DNA from: Blastocladiella emersonii ATCC 22665
Taxonomy: Eukaryota > Blastocladiomycota > Blastocladiomycetes > Blastocladiales > Blastocladiaceae
Direction of reading: 5' to 3'
NCBI GenBank assembly: GCA_025594325.1
Contig: JANHCV010000015.1
Span: 620,001-684,000, forward strand
DNA: 64,000 nt
This document shows positions 44,278 to 55,038 of the stretch, in pieces; the first letter of the stretch is position 1; each line of letters begins with the position of its first letter. Made by a program: the position numbers and the translations under genes. The notes under the pieces were generated by a model. It saw only the letters and a list, made by a program, of their open reading frames with translations. It was not told the origin of the DNA and ran no database searches.

Positions 44278-46152
44278 ATGAATATTACCTTTAACTTGGC
44301 GCAACAAGATTTACCGGCCCTGATCAAGTTTCCTTGCGACGTCCAGCGTCACATCGCATTGTACCTCACCTTCGCGGAGGCCGCCACCTTGCGAGCGACG
44401 AGTCGCTCGGTAAACAGCTCGGACCTGTGGCGCGGCGAACCCACTTGGTCGGCGATCTTTGCCCTTGCAGCAGGCGACGAGGCCCGTTTCACAGCGGCGG
44501 CTCCGCCGTTCCCGCGACCTGATGATCCTATGCCCGACGACAAGCGCGAGCGCTTCCGACACATGTTCATTGACTTTTGCAAATCCTTGACCAACCGTGA
44601 CGTCGGAGATGAAGCACGGTGGCGGATCTTGATCAACTGGACCCACGGCCAGCATCCGCTTGACGCGAGCACGTTTTGGGAGCTTTACCAAAGCGCTTAC
44701 GATTCTTACTCTGCACGGGCCATGCTTGCGCTCGCTACACTTCCGTCGCCCTCGGGCGAGCCCATCCACAAAGTCCTAGTTGCACTCGACCGCCAGCGCT
44801 ACCTTGATCTGGATGCGGACGAATGGGAGCCGGTAGACATGCCAGAGCCACACGCACTTGACATTTTGAACCGCCCTCATTCACATACTAAAATCGCGCC
44901 TGAGGATGCCGCCGCGCTCTTTCGAGCGACCTTCTTTCACGCAGGCAGCACCAACCGCAACGCCGACTCACCTGTCAAACTTACTCATTTACTCTGCGAC
45001 CAGTCTGCTCCAAGTCTACTTGCCCTGTTTCTCGATTCGCCTTCTCAGCTCGTGCATTTCACAGAGTCGCCGATGTTTCAGCTCCTCATCAACTTCATGG
45101 ATGTCTGCTTTCGCTTTGATGACCCAATTTCGGACAGCAGAGCACTTTTGAAGGACCTCATTATGCTCGCTCGCCATGCCGATCCACAGCTCGTCGTTGA
45201 GGACCGTGGCGTACGAATCGAGATCAGCCTGGTCAACGGGATCGACGACATCCGCGCGCGCGTCGAGGCCATAATGCCCAGCGACCGCACGCCCGCTGAC
45301 CTTGACGCCATTCTCCCCATGATCAACACGATTATGGAGGGCGGGAAGCTTTTCCTTGATTATCTTAAAGTGTTTACCAGAGGGTGGGCTCTTTCTGCGC
45401 CGGATCTTAACAGATTTTCCCGCATGGCGCGCCACTGGCGCCCAAACGCTACTTTGCTTCAAGTGATTCCTGAATCATTCTCGCCCACGGACTCCGACGA
45501 TGAGGACGGAGACGAAGATTTGGACAGGATTCTATTCAATAGCACTCATGTCACTCCCCTCGCCAAATGTGTTTCGTACTTTCCGCTCATGCCTGGCCTT
45601 GATGACTTGGTTCCACGGCTACCAAGCGTGTCCGATTCATGGATCCTGCGCTCCAAGCCGTACTCGGACAACGAATGGCACGCGCTTTATGCCCAGCTTA
45701 TGACCGAGTATCACGCTGCGCTCCAAGCCGCTTCGCCTAGCACGCTTGACAAAGTTGATCGGTGGTGGGCGAGCCGCGTCCCAGTCGACATCAGGGCTGT
45801 TCAGGAGCTGCTTGAAGTCAACTACCCCGGGGCACCGGTTATCTCAAGCGGCGAGCCCTTGGATGCGCGCCCAATTGGTGTGAATGGACTCGGGCTACGA
45901 ATGAGCCGCGTAGTCAGAACACTGTCGCCGGATCCAAAGCGCATGACGCGGCTTGGCGAGATCACCACGCTCCGCGGGCGTCCTTGGAAGATGTCGCTCA
46001 AGTGCTTGCAGGAGATCCTCGCTGCGCCGACGGCCTTGCAGAACAAGCCAAATCTCGCCCTGTTCTTTGAAGGTGTGCGCGCGAGCGGAGTGCTTGACCG
46101 CCCCGAGTGCATCAAGTTGCTGGACGAATGGCTCGGCACATCTCACTGGTGA
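44278..46152 (+). CDS. F-box-like protein, 624 aa
   Basis: Single exon from ATG 44278 (aaacaaATG). Residues of about 15-55 (LIKFPCDVQRHIALYLTFAEAATLRATSRSVN, quoted in part) have the F-box pattern: a proline-led first helix, hydrophobic spacing and a Leu-rich second helix. The rest is long, helical and unrecognised, with an acidic patch (TDSDDEDGDEDLD) at about 400-415. Divergent neighbour at 42937-44109 is also F-box-like. No catalytic motifs. Confidence 0.6.
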   Translation: MNITFNLAQQDLPALIKFPCDVQRHIALYLTFAEAATLRATSRSVNSSDLWRGEPTWSAIFALAAGDEARFTAAAPPFPRPDDPMPDDKRERFRHMFIDFCKSLTNRDVGDEARWRILINWTHGQHPLDASTFWELYQSAYDSYSARAMLALATLPSPSGEPIHKVLVALDRQRYLDLDADEWEPVDMPEPHALDILNRPHSHTKIAPEDAAALFRATFFHAGSTNRNADSPVKLTHLLCDQSAPSLLALFLDSPSQLVHFTESPMFQLLINFMDVCFRFDDPISDSRALLKDLIMLARHADPQLVVEDRGVRIEISLVNGIDDIRARVEAIMPSDRTPADLDAILPMINTIMEGGKLFLDYLKVFTRGWALSAPDLNRFSRMARHWRPNATLLQVIPESFSPTDSDDEDGDEDLDRILFNSTHVTPLAKCVSYFPLMPGLDDLVPRLPSVSDSWILRSKPYSDNEWHALYAQLMTEYHAALQAASPSTLDKVDRWWASRVPVDIRAVQELLEVNYPGAPVISSGEPLDARPIGVNGLGLRMSRVVRTLSPDPKRMTRLGEITTLRGRPWKMSLKCLQEILAAPTALQNKPNLALFFEGVRASGVLDRPECIKLLDEWLGTSHW

Positions 46153-47235
46153 CCGCTTACTGAACCCAGTGATCAGTGAAAGGAAGCAAATGCGAGTTTG
46201 ATACTGTCCCGCGACGCGCGTGATGCTCGAGTCACGCGTGCACGCGTAGCGCCGATCGCGCCACGTTTCTCACCGCTGCGAACGTGGGCGTTCACGCACA
46301 GCTGCAGCCGGTGACTCGCCGCCCGCTCCTCGTCGCCCTCAGAAGGTGGCCGCACCCCCGCCACGGACGTGAGCTCTCCTTAGCTCACGTTTCCGGATCA
46401 TCCAGGTGCGTACGGCCGCTTCACCCTCCTTTTCCCTCTTGTTTCCTCTCCATCTTGTCCCCCATCATTCTCTTGAAGCTCACGTTTCCGGATCATACAG
46501 TTGTCTCGGGAATCGAGTGGGCTCGACACCGCCAGCGCCGTGTTCCCCCCACGGCACACTTCAATTCATCATATAGTTGTCAACGCCCTGATAAACGCGT
46601 CTCGGACCTGCGCCGGAATCGTGAGACAATGTCTCGCGCCAAGCACGTGGTTTGCACATGATTGATCGACGCGTCTCCTTCACAAGGCAACCGACGCCTG
46701 CCCGTATTGACCATCGCATCCTGACTCCGGGCTGCAACGCGTGCTTCATTGAGACTCGCATCCGTTTCTTCACCGCGGCCAGAGCTGCACTTGGCGTTCG
46801 TCACGCGTCGTTCATGCGGTGGTGATCGTGGCGATCATCCACCTGATCGCGTGTTCCTTCCCGCTTTCCGCCTCGCCGCCCGCCGCGCCCCCGCGGCGGC
46901 GCTCCCCGCTTCTGTTATCCATTCTCCCTCACCCAGCCCTGGTTTGGGGCCGAGGCAGGAACACGCGTCCCTGAATAGCTGTATCGTGGTCTCGCGTCCT
47001 CCTTCGCCGCTCAATAGCGTTGTGTTAGCCATGGCCGTCGCTGTGGCCATCGCGACCAGACCATAATCAAATAGACCTCGCACGACTTTGGAGCGCGAGC
47101 GCGAGTCGAGCACCAAACACAAATCAGGACGGGGCAACCGAGCCGCTCTGAGCCAACTGAACGCGAACCGCGAGCCGTCGTAACATACACACAAACGTCT
47201 TTCTATACTCTTCACCCCACCCTGTACCCGCCCGT
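46153..47235. other. Spacer with a 20-bp direct repeat and a lone family-type motif
   Basis: 1.08 kb between the stop of the F-box-like gene and the stop of the minus-strand kinase gene; no coding sequence is supported. A perfect direct repeat AGCTCACGTTTCCGGATCAT occurs at 46382-46401 and 46477-46496. An inverted copy of the large-family upstream motif occurs at 46654-46677. Confidence 0.45.
46654..46677 (-). promoter_or_regulatory. Orphan copy of the shared upstream motif
   Basis: On the minus strand GAGACGCGTC then GATCAATCATGTGC, matching the copy B motif over its whole length except the last base. No family gene follows within 1 kb on that strand (the next gene leftwards is on the plus strand), so this is either a relic or a motif used more widely in this genome. 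Confidence 0.45.
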
Positions 47236-49701
47236 CTACTCCTCCCTATCCTCCGCCCTTGGCGGCGGCACCCACATCGCCTCGAACCTCCCACCATCCT
47301 GGACCGCCGGGTGGTTGAGCAGCCGCGCGGCGGTGATCCGCGCCGTCGGGTCCCACGCGAGACACGCCGAGATGGCGTCGAGGACCTGGAGGTCGAGCTC
47401 GGACACGAGGCACAGCTGCGACAGGAGCGGGTGGTGGTTCGGGTGCATCGGGAACCGCGGCGGCGCCTGCGCTTCGGGTGGTGGTGTTGGCGGGAGCGGC
47501 GGGAGCTCGTCCTCGTCAGGTTTACTTGACGGGGACTCGGTGATGATGGACCGCGGGACCGACTCGCCCATATCCCAGTTGAAGAACTGCGACGCGAGAT
47601 CGCCATCCTCGCCAGTGCCGCCGAGCTCGGTCGCGGGCGGCGTCCACCCGTCGAGCGACGGGATCGACACGTCGAGCGTGCTCCCGCCCAGCGTGCTGGC
47701 GCCGCCGACGCTGCGCGTGGACGGCGAGATGGACCGGAGCGAGCTGGGCGTCGCGTGGGCGAGGGTCGAGGACGACGTGCCGCTGCGGCCGCGCGCCGGG
47801 GTGTCGTCGGCGGTGGTGGTGGTGGCGCGGGACCGCCGACGACTGCTGCGCACGCGGCTCAGGAGCTTCTCGACCTTGGACGGCGAGCGTTTCGCGGTCG
47901 GGACGTTGAGCGCTGCGTACTGGCCCTACATGTTCGGGAGCGAGTGTGAGGAGCGAATTCAAGTGATGCAAGCAGCGGTAGCAGCGCGTACCAGGAGGAA
48001 GTAGAGCGACCAGACGTTATCGACCTCGGCGAACGGCTGGCGGCCGAGGACGGCCTCGTACATGACGGCGCCGAGCGACCAGACGTCCTGCGAGCCCGTG
48101 ACCTCGGTCTTTTGCGCGCCGAGGACGACCTCGGGGGCCATGTAGGCGGGGGTGCCGGCCATCTGTGAGTCGTGTACCTTCTTGCAGCACAGGCCGTGCA
48201 GCTTGGCCGATGAGAAGTCGGCGATCTTGAGGGCGCCGTTTTTGATCATGATGTTGCTGGGTTTCTACGCGGGAACGACAGGTGTCAATCGCGGGTGTAA
48301 TCAGTGTGAGCGGGAAAAGCGTACCAGGTCGCGGTGCACGACGCCATGCTTGTGCAAGAACTGCAGCCCGAGGGCGAGCTGGTACATCCACGCCGAGAGC
48401 CGCCACGTCTCTCTTACGGGCCCGTGGTCCTTGAGCCAGTCAGACAGCGTGCCCATATCGCAGAACTCCATGAACAGGAAGCAGTCCTCGTCGACGACGT
48501 GCGACCCGAAATACGAGATGACGTGTGGGTGCTCGATGAGCGAGAGCGCGGCGACGAGCTGCTCAAAGTTGCGGTGGTTGAGGTTCGGATTGGCCGAGGG
48601 GAGGTGCAGGTGCTTGACGGCGACCGAGATGGCCGGCGCCCCGCCGGGCGGCAGCAGCTCGGCCTTGTACACCATGCCGACCACGCCCTTGCCGATCAGC
48701 TCGTCGAGGCGCCACCGGAGCGAGTTGCCGAGGTCCATTTCGTCCTCGTGGACCGACTCATCATCGCTGTCAATGTCGAGCGACGCAGAAGGTGACGCGG
48801 CGTCGCCTTCAAAGTCCCAGTCGAGCCCGTCGAGCCAGTCGGACGACTCCTCGACGGGACTGATGCGGTCGCGGAACGCGCCCGTCGCGCGCGGGAACAG
48901 CGTGCGGAGCCACGCCGCGGGGCCCGCCACTCCGCTGCCGCCGCCCGCCGCCTTGGCCGCAGGTTTCGGCGGGTTGGCCGACGCGAACGGCGCCGTGGAC
49001 ATCCACGGGTTGCTCGGCTCGTACGCGGACGGCGACGACGCCGATGCAGCAGCCGCCGCCGCAGCGTAGGCGGACGGGATCGGCGGGGTCGGCGGGGCCG
49101 ACGGATCGGTCGTGGTGGCCGCGGGAGGGCGCCACGACTTGCGGCGGCCGGGCGACAGCGAGCGGGCGCGTTCGAGCGGGATCGCGGCGGGCGAGGGCGG
49201 CGCGGGCGAGGGCGACCTGCGCGAAGACCGGCCGCCGCGCGTTGACGATGGCGACCGGTGTCGCAGCGACCCGTTGCGCGTCAGCCCGCTGGTCGCGGAC
49301 GACGAGGACGGGATCGGCCCGCGCGACGGGAACTCGTTGGGCGACGTGGCGGCAGGCACTGCCGCATCAGCCGCGACGGCCGAGGACGACGACTCCTGGC
49401 GGTAGATGAAGAGCGAGCGCAGGTCGGCGGCGTGCGGCAGCTTGCCGCGGAAGTGGAACCGCTTGGCGCGCTCGGTCGGGTGGTACATGAAGATGGACAG
49501 CTTGAGCGCCGACACGTGCAACAGCGCCTCCATCCGGCGCTGCCGCTGCGCGTCCGCGGCCGAGGGCGTTGCGGGCGGCGGCGCGAGGTGCGGCAGTTGT
49601 GGAGGGTCGGCCGCCTGCGACGTGGGCGGCGACGACGATGGCGGAGCGCCCGGCCCGCGCGGCGTGTAGCGGACCTTGTCGATCAGCACGCCGCCGGTCA
49701 T
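47236..49701 (-). CDS. MAPKKK/STE11-like protein kinase, about 779 aa, three exons
   Basis: On the minus strand exons 49701-48325, 48264-47992 and 47925-47236 join in phase 0. The N-terminal 320 residues are Ser/Pro/Ala-rich. The kinase domain starts at about residue 330 (WRLDELIGKGVVGMVYKA): Gly loop 337-342, Lys363 in VAVK, Glu380 in helix C, HRD Asp458 (VVHRDLKPSN), and APE in GTPAYMAPEV. The DFG motif reads DFS (475-477, KIADFSSAKL). Exon 2 ends after VDNVWSLYFLLV-like sequence, followed by a Ser/Thr-rich stretch before the last helical block (LDAISACLAWDPTARITAARLLNHP), so the C-lobe holds an insertion of about 150 residues. Closest in style to MEKK/Ssk2-type kinases. The start is uncertain; the frame is open further upstream with no ATG. 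Confidence 0.75.
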
Positions 49702-50678
49702 GTCGGGGGAGTGCAGTGCGCGGTTTTCTAGTTCTATCAGAGCAAGAGAGCGGGTGGGCGTCGAGAAGGGGCGAGAGAAGGCGGCGGCGAACCGGCGGCG
49801 ACCCGGTGGCCCCACGCTGGCCGTTGAAAACGAAAAGCGGCGCAGAGGACCCGCCGCCACAGTTCAAGTCCGTCACCTGACCGCCTGCGCCACACCCCAA
49901 AAGGGCGCAACGCGTGCGCGCGCGGGTTGCAACGGAATCCCTGCCCATCGCGAAGCCCTGCACTCGGACGTAGCAAATGGATCGAACGGACTTGATGCAT
50001 ATTGCTCGTTGCATGGAGTGTCTGCTGCGCGTAAGGGTTGATGAAGTGGGCGGAGGAGAGCGGTGCCCGCCGTCGCGCTTCGGTTCGCGCTCGCGCAAGC
50101 AGACTCGGTCGACCTCGACGTGTGATGCAAGGAAACCCCAAACTGTCGCTCTCTTGCACGCGCTAGGCAGTCAGCTCGGCGGCGCGCATGCGACTTGTCG
50201 GGACCTACGCCGCTCGTTGTCGCGGATGACAGCACTTCGCCGCCGTTGCTCGTCATCCAGCTTGACCCAACGCGCGCTTAGTCTTATCTTCACGGAACGA
50301 AATCTAGCGCGCGGAACGCGACGATGACGCGCTGATGCTCGCGATGGGATCGAGAAGCGTGCGCAAGCTCATGCACGGCTGAATGGCCGAACCGCCGCGG
50401 TCGCGTGCTTCGACGCCATCGCCTGCATCCTTCGGCAACTTTGCGCGTGCCGCTGCGACGTGTGACCGACGCGTCGCTTTCGACCCCGCCGACTCGCGTG
50501 CGACACCTGCGATCGGGCTATCCTGATACGTGCGCTTGACGCCATCCGCTCGTAAGCGCAAGTCGCGCCATTCCCCAACCGTGAGCGGCCGGCGATCGTA
50601 TAAAAGCCGCGAGCGCCCCGCTCCTCCCGATGCCGTTCACCAAGCAGCCGCTAGACCTAGACCGACACCCTGCCCACC
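49702..50678. promoter_or_regulatory. Divergent promoter region, kinase / subtilase
   Basis: 977 bp between divergent genes. The subtilase side has a clear TATA box (50599-50606). The kinase side has no ATG in the open frame above 49701, so an upstream non-coding exon is possible. No other coding sequence is supported. Confidence 0.4.
50599..50606 (+). promoter_or_regulatory. TATA box of the subtilase gene
   Basis: TATAAAAG about 75 bp before the ATG at 50679, a canonical core element that implies regulated or high expression. Confidence 0.6.
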
Positions 50679-51950
50679 ATGAAGCTCCTCGCCGTCCTCG
50701 CCGCAACCGCCGCTCTCTTCTTCACCGCCGACCCGGCCACCGCCGCGCCCACCAACGGCGAGCGCGCCGCCGATCCGATCCCCAACAAGTACATTGTGAC
50801 GCTCAAGCCGGGCGCCGACGCCACGGCCTTCACGCGCGCCCTCAAGGCCGAGGTCGCTGCCGAGAACGCGCGCGAGTCTGGTTCCGGTTCCGCCGTTACC
50901 TCGGCCGTCGACCGCGAGTTCGCCATCGGCGCCAACTTCGTGGGCTACGCCGGCACCTTCACCCCGTCGCTCGCGCAGCGGCTCGCCGCGCACGCCAAGG
51001 TCGCCGCCGTCGAGCCCGACGCGCCCGTGTACGCCGCCGAGACCGAGTCCGAGACGTACGCGAACCCGCCGTCGTGGGGCCTCGCCCGCATCTCGCAGCG
51101 CGCCGCGCTCAACCTCACGGCGCCCGCCCTGTACTACGTCCCCGGCACCAACCTCGCCGGCGAGGGCGTGTCCGTCTACATTGCCGACACGGGCATCAAC
51201 ACGGACACCCCGCACTCGGACTTCCAGGGCCGCGCGTGGCTCGGGTTCAAGGCCGACCCGGCCTGGTCCGACAACGACGGTAACGGGCACGGCACGCACG
51301 TCGCGAGCACCATTGGCGGGCACATTTTCGGCGCGTCCAAACGTGTGAACTTAATCGCGGTGAAGGTGCTCGGCGACGACGGCAGCGGGACCAACGCGGG
51401 CGTGATTGCCGGGATCAACTACGTCGCCGCGCAGGCCAAGGCCGCGGGGCAGACCGTCATCCTGAACCTGTCGCTCGGCGGCGGCAAGTCGCTCGCTGTG
51501 AACGCCGCCATCGAGGCCCTGTACAAGGCGGGCGGCCTGCCCGTCGTCGCCGCGGGCAACTCGGGCGCCGACGCGTGCCGCTTCTCGCCCGCGTCCGCGC
51601 CCAGCGCCATCACCGTCGCCGCGTCGACCAAGTCCGACACGCTCGCGAGCTACTCCAACTACGGCGCCGGGTGCGTCGATATCATCGCGCCCGGGTCGGC
51701 GATCACGGGCGCGTGGAACGACGGCGGGAATAAGACGATCTCTGGCACGTCCATGGCTAGCCCGCACGTCGCGGCCGGCGCCGCGCTGTTCCTCGCCGAG
51801 GACTTTTCGCTCACGCCCGCCCAGATCACGGCTAAGCTGCTCGCGGCCGCGACCACGGGGAAGATTGCTAACGCCGAGGCTAAGGGGAACACGCCAAACA
51901 AGCTCCTGTACGTCGGCGAGGAGGCGTTCCCGCAGTGGCCCAAGGCTTGA
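50679..51950 (+). CDS. Proteinase K-like secreted subtilase (S8), 423 aa
   Basis: Extracellular serine endopeptidase. Signal peptide residues 1-23 (MKLLAVLAATAALFF...). An I9 inhibitor propeptide spans about 36-120 (NKYIVTLKPGADATAFTRAL). The mature peptidase follows, with Asp170 in YIADTGIN, His204 in GNGHGTHVAS, oxyanion Asn294 in VVAAGNSGAD and Ser358 in SGTSMASPHVAAG. All triad residues are present, and length fits fungal proteinase K/cerevisin-type enzymes. The start is fixed by the signal peptide and by a TATA box 75 bp upstream. Polyadenylation probably uses the AATAAA-like ATAAAGAA near 52013. Confidence 0.94.
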   Translation: MKLLAVLAATAALFFTADPATAAPTNGERAADPIPNKYIVTLKPGADATAFTRALKAEVAAENARESGSGSAVTSAVDREFAIGANFVGYAGTFTPSLAQRLAAHAKVAAVEPDAPVYAAETESETYANPPSWGLARISQRAALNLTAPALYYVPGTNLAGEGVSVYIADTGINTDTPHSDFQGRAWLGFKADPAWSDNDGNGHGTHVASTIGGHIFGASKRVNLIAVKVLGDDGSGTNAGVIAGINYVAAQAKAAGQTVILNLSLGGGKSLAVNAAIEALYKAGGLPVVAAGNSGADACRFSPASAPSAITVAASTKSDTLASYSNYGAGCVDIIAPGSAITGAWNDGGNKTISGTSMASPHVAAGAALFLAEDFSLTPAQITAKLLAAATTGKIANAEAKGNTPNKLLYVGEEAFPQWPKA

Positions 51951-52039
51951 GGTCGCGGTCGCGGTCGCGATGGTGGCGAGAGTAGTACAAAACACTGTCA
52001 TGGTTTTGCTTCATAAAGAATGTTCGATTACAAATACGA

Positions 52040-52166
52040 GTCGAGTCACGGAGGGCAGGATCGCTCAAGGCCGCGCAGACCTTCTCGTCGACTCGCTCAA
52101 TTGACAAGTTCACGCTGGTCGACCACTACATGGGCGGCTTCGTGTCGGCCTTCTACTCGCTCAAGT
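52040..52166 (+). pseudogene. Alpha/beta-hydrolase (CLD1/ABHD5-like) remnant, 5' piece
   Basis: The codons just before the element read IDKFTLVDHYMGGFVSAFYS then LK. In intact relatives this segment is the nucleophile elbow G-H-S-x-G; here it reads D-H-Y-M-G, so the catalytic Ser and first Gly are gone. Upstream, only a short stretch (RADLLVDSL-like, shifted frame) is recognisable, and the rest of the N-terminal half is absent. The gene continues at 55039. Confidence 0.6.
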
Positions 52167-55038
52167 TCTCAGCAGTAGGCTGAGTTTCTGTGAAGCTTAA
52201 TTCGCGCTCAAGCTGGGCCATTTGGCACGCCTGACTTTTCTGCCACTCCCATCAACACGCGTCGCGACGCGTCTCGGTCGCGCTCAAATTATCTTCTCCT
52301 CACTTTTCTCTAAATACTCTGATACAATCTATCCTGTAACTCTATGCAACAAGGTTGGCACCATAGAAAACATCATCTAGCGGAGTCATGACCGATTTGA
52401 TCCACTTCTGTCTTTCGCCTTCTTCCCTACCCCCGTGTTCATCACAATCGTGAATTCACTTCTTTGACTGTTTTTTTTTGCTCAGATATCCTTCTCTTGA
52501 AGCGTTCTGTGTCCATTTTCTTCGCGTTACATGGAGCTCTGAAGGAATCCCAAGATCTGGTTTTCCGCTTCTTGGCTTCAACCCCGCAAACGTCATGTAC
52601 TACATCACCAACTACGTCGCCAAGGTGCCGCCGTACTCTTACAGCACGTACGCCCCCCTCGAGCGCGCCAAGAAGTTACGCTCCAGCTCTCTGTCAGCTC
52701 CATTCTGCGCGGCCTTGTCAACCGCTCGACCACGTCGCGCGAGATCAGCGGCCAGCAGATCGCGCTCGACCTAACCCGCAAGGGCGAGGAGACGTGTGTC
52801 TACACGACGTACAGCTTCGCCCACGTGTCGCTCTACCAGTTCCTGCGCATGGTCACGAACGCGGCGGGCTCAGACGCGGCGAGCAACACAACTGACGCGC
52901 AGCCCGTCGGCGAGGACGGCGCTGCGGCAGTCGACGATGAACGCGAGCTCGAGCAGGAGGACGACGAGAACGACGACGAGCGCATCACGTTCGAGAACCG
53001 CCCAATCACCGACAAAGTCACCATCAGCGACCACTACATGCACCGGCCCAGCGAGCTCAAGTCGATCTCGCTCTACGACTTTGTCTGGTGCTGTCGCGTG
53101 GAGCCCATCAAGCCCACGACGAACCGCTCGCAGTAGTCCGTGCCCGACGACAATGCCGACGACGGCAACGTGCCGCGCGCCAACCGCGGTCGCCACGCCG
53201 AGCCGCGGCACAAGTTCCGCGGCACGCATGCTTTATTTGGTAAGCTCATCGTCGCGATGCGCGCGACCAAGGTCGTTCCTGTGCCACTGTTCAAAAAGCA
53301 GGTCAGCCAGTCGTCCGATATCGGCAGCCTCGAGACGCATGCCATGATCTCCATGATCCTGTTCAAGCCGTTCCGCGCCATGAACGAGGTGATCCGGGCT
53401 CGCGGCGAGACGTGGTCGCAGACGCTCATCTCTTCAAGAACACGCTCGAGTAGGGCAGCGACCAGCTCCGGTGGATCAACAGCTTCCGCGACTACGTGAA
53501 CGCGTCGCCCGGCAAGCTGGTCGACGATTTGGAGGCCGACAACAGCGCGACGCCCAAGAAGGTCGACCTTTGACGTGCCGGCGGTACTGTAATGGGAAAC
53601 GATGACGAGGGTGACTGCGAGATCATGCCCGTTGGCATCGCCCAGGAGGCCCACAACAACGACGCGTTCCTGCACAAGATCATGTCAATCATGTTGAGAA
53701 GCGACCAGCACGTGGCCGAGCTCCTCACCTCGGCTGTAAACTACGGGCTGCTCTCAGACTTGAACGCGACAGTGCCCGTTCTGCCACTCGAACCTCGACA
53801 GCAGCTGCTCACGGTCGACTCGGAGCTGGCGTGGTTCGCGCAAATCGCCAACTACGCCGATCTGGCCAGGAAGGCCGACGAGGATGCCCGTCGGTTTGCT
53901 GCAGAACGCTCCGCAGAGCCACCTCACGCTCGACTCGTTCAAGCAGACAGTGGTGTCGCACCGCCAGCCGTCCGGGTGCAGCTCGCGCGACAGGAGCAAC
54001 TCGCTCCGTACCTTCAAGGGCTCAACGTCGAGGAGCGCCGCGTCGTCGAGCACGTCGAGTCGACGCTCAATGCCATCAAGCGTGGCAACGCTGATGTGCG
54101 GTATCGGTACCATCGTCTCGGCGACCAAGCTGATGAGCGACAAAGCCTAGGCCAAGCTCGAGGCCTCGATCTCCATGGTCGGCGCTGAGCTGTTCGCCGC
54201 AATGCATTTGCGCTTCGACGCGCTGTACCCGAGCCGCGACCATCGTCCGTTTGGCGGCCTGCACGTCCTCGCGTTTGGCGACTTTTCCCAGTTCGAGCCC
54301 GTCATGGCCCGCTCGCTCACGGTTCCATCTGAGCAGCCGGTCGAACGCGCACCCGAACCCGAGGTGGATGCAGCTCATGATGGCGACTCGATGCAGGTCG
54401 ACGGCGAGCCTCAGCAGCAGCAGCAGCAGAAGAAGCGCGCGTCCAAGCGCAAGGAGCGGCCAGCGGTCAGCAGAACTCGAACTGACGCCAACATTGGTCG
54501 CGATCAGTGGCTCGCCTTCGACTTGGTCTTCTTCCTCGTGCAGCATATTCGGCAGTCGGGCGACGCGAGCTTCCTCAACGTGCTCCAGGACCTGCGCAAC
54601 TGCATCGTCTCGCAGCGCGTGATCGAGTGCCTCGGCTCGCGGCGAGCAGACGTCGTACTGGGCCAGCACCCAGGCCAGCTCGACGACTGGAGCGACCAGG
54701 TCCTCATCACGGCGCAGAACTTGGTGCGCGACGCGTGGAACTCGATGGCCGCCGCGAAACACGCGCGTCGCCTCGGACTCCAACCTGACGAGATCTTTGA
54801 CCTCGAGTGCGTCGATCTCGTCCGCAAGCCCTCCACAACCGGACCACTCCTTTGGCGGCAGCTCGTCATCGAGAGCAGCGGTCAGAGCGAGAGCGACCAG
54901 CGCATGCTCAACTTCGTAAAACTGCTTCCCTCAACAAGACGGACCACATCCCGTCAACTTGACTTTGACGTTCAGTCATTTGCCAGCCAGCCCAGTCACC
55001 TACTGCTGAGACAGAGTGTGGAACGCACACACCCCTAG
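52167..55038 (+). mobile_element. Helitron-like element 3
   Basis: The 5' end TCTCAGCAGTAGGCTGAG at 52167 is identical to element 1, and the next 150 bp are over 90% alike. The 3' end has the inverted GCCCAGTCACCTACTGCTGAGA, then hairpin GTGTG-GAACG-CACAC and ACCCCTAG at 55038. Compared with elements 1 and 2 it retains Rep-side sequence but has lost about 0.7 kb just inside the 3' end. It sits inside an alpha/beta-hydrolase gene. Confidence 0.8.
52580..54940 (+). pseudogene. Helitron Rep-helicase remains without Walker A
   Basis: Begins with NVMYYITNYVAKVPPYSYST, which fits the YYITNYxxK block found in fungal Helitron Rep proteins. It continues through ISGQQIALDLTRKGEETCVY and PITDKVTISDHYMHRPSEL, an in-frame TAG at 53134-53136, and then SQTLIS. 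The part corresponding to GEAGTGKS in element 2 is deleted near 54,090, so no ATP binding is possible. It resumes at VGAELFAAMHLRFDALYPS and runs into the helicase middle (FGGLHVLAFGDFSQFEP, Gln tract). The helicase end is missing. Confidence 0.7.
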
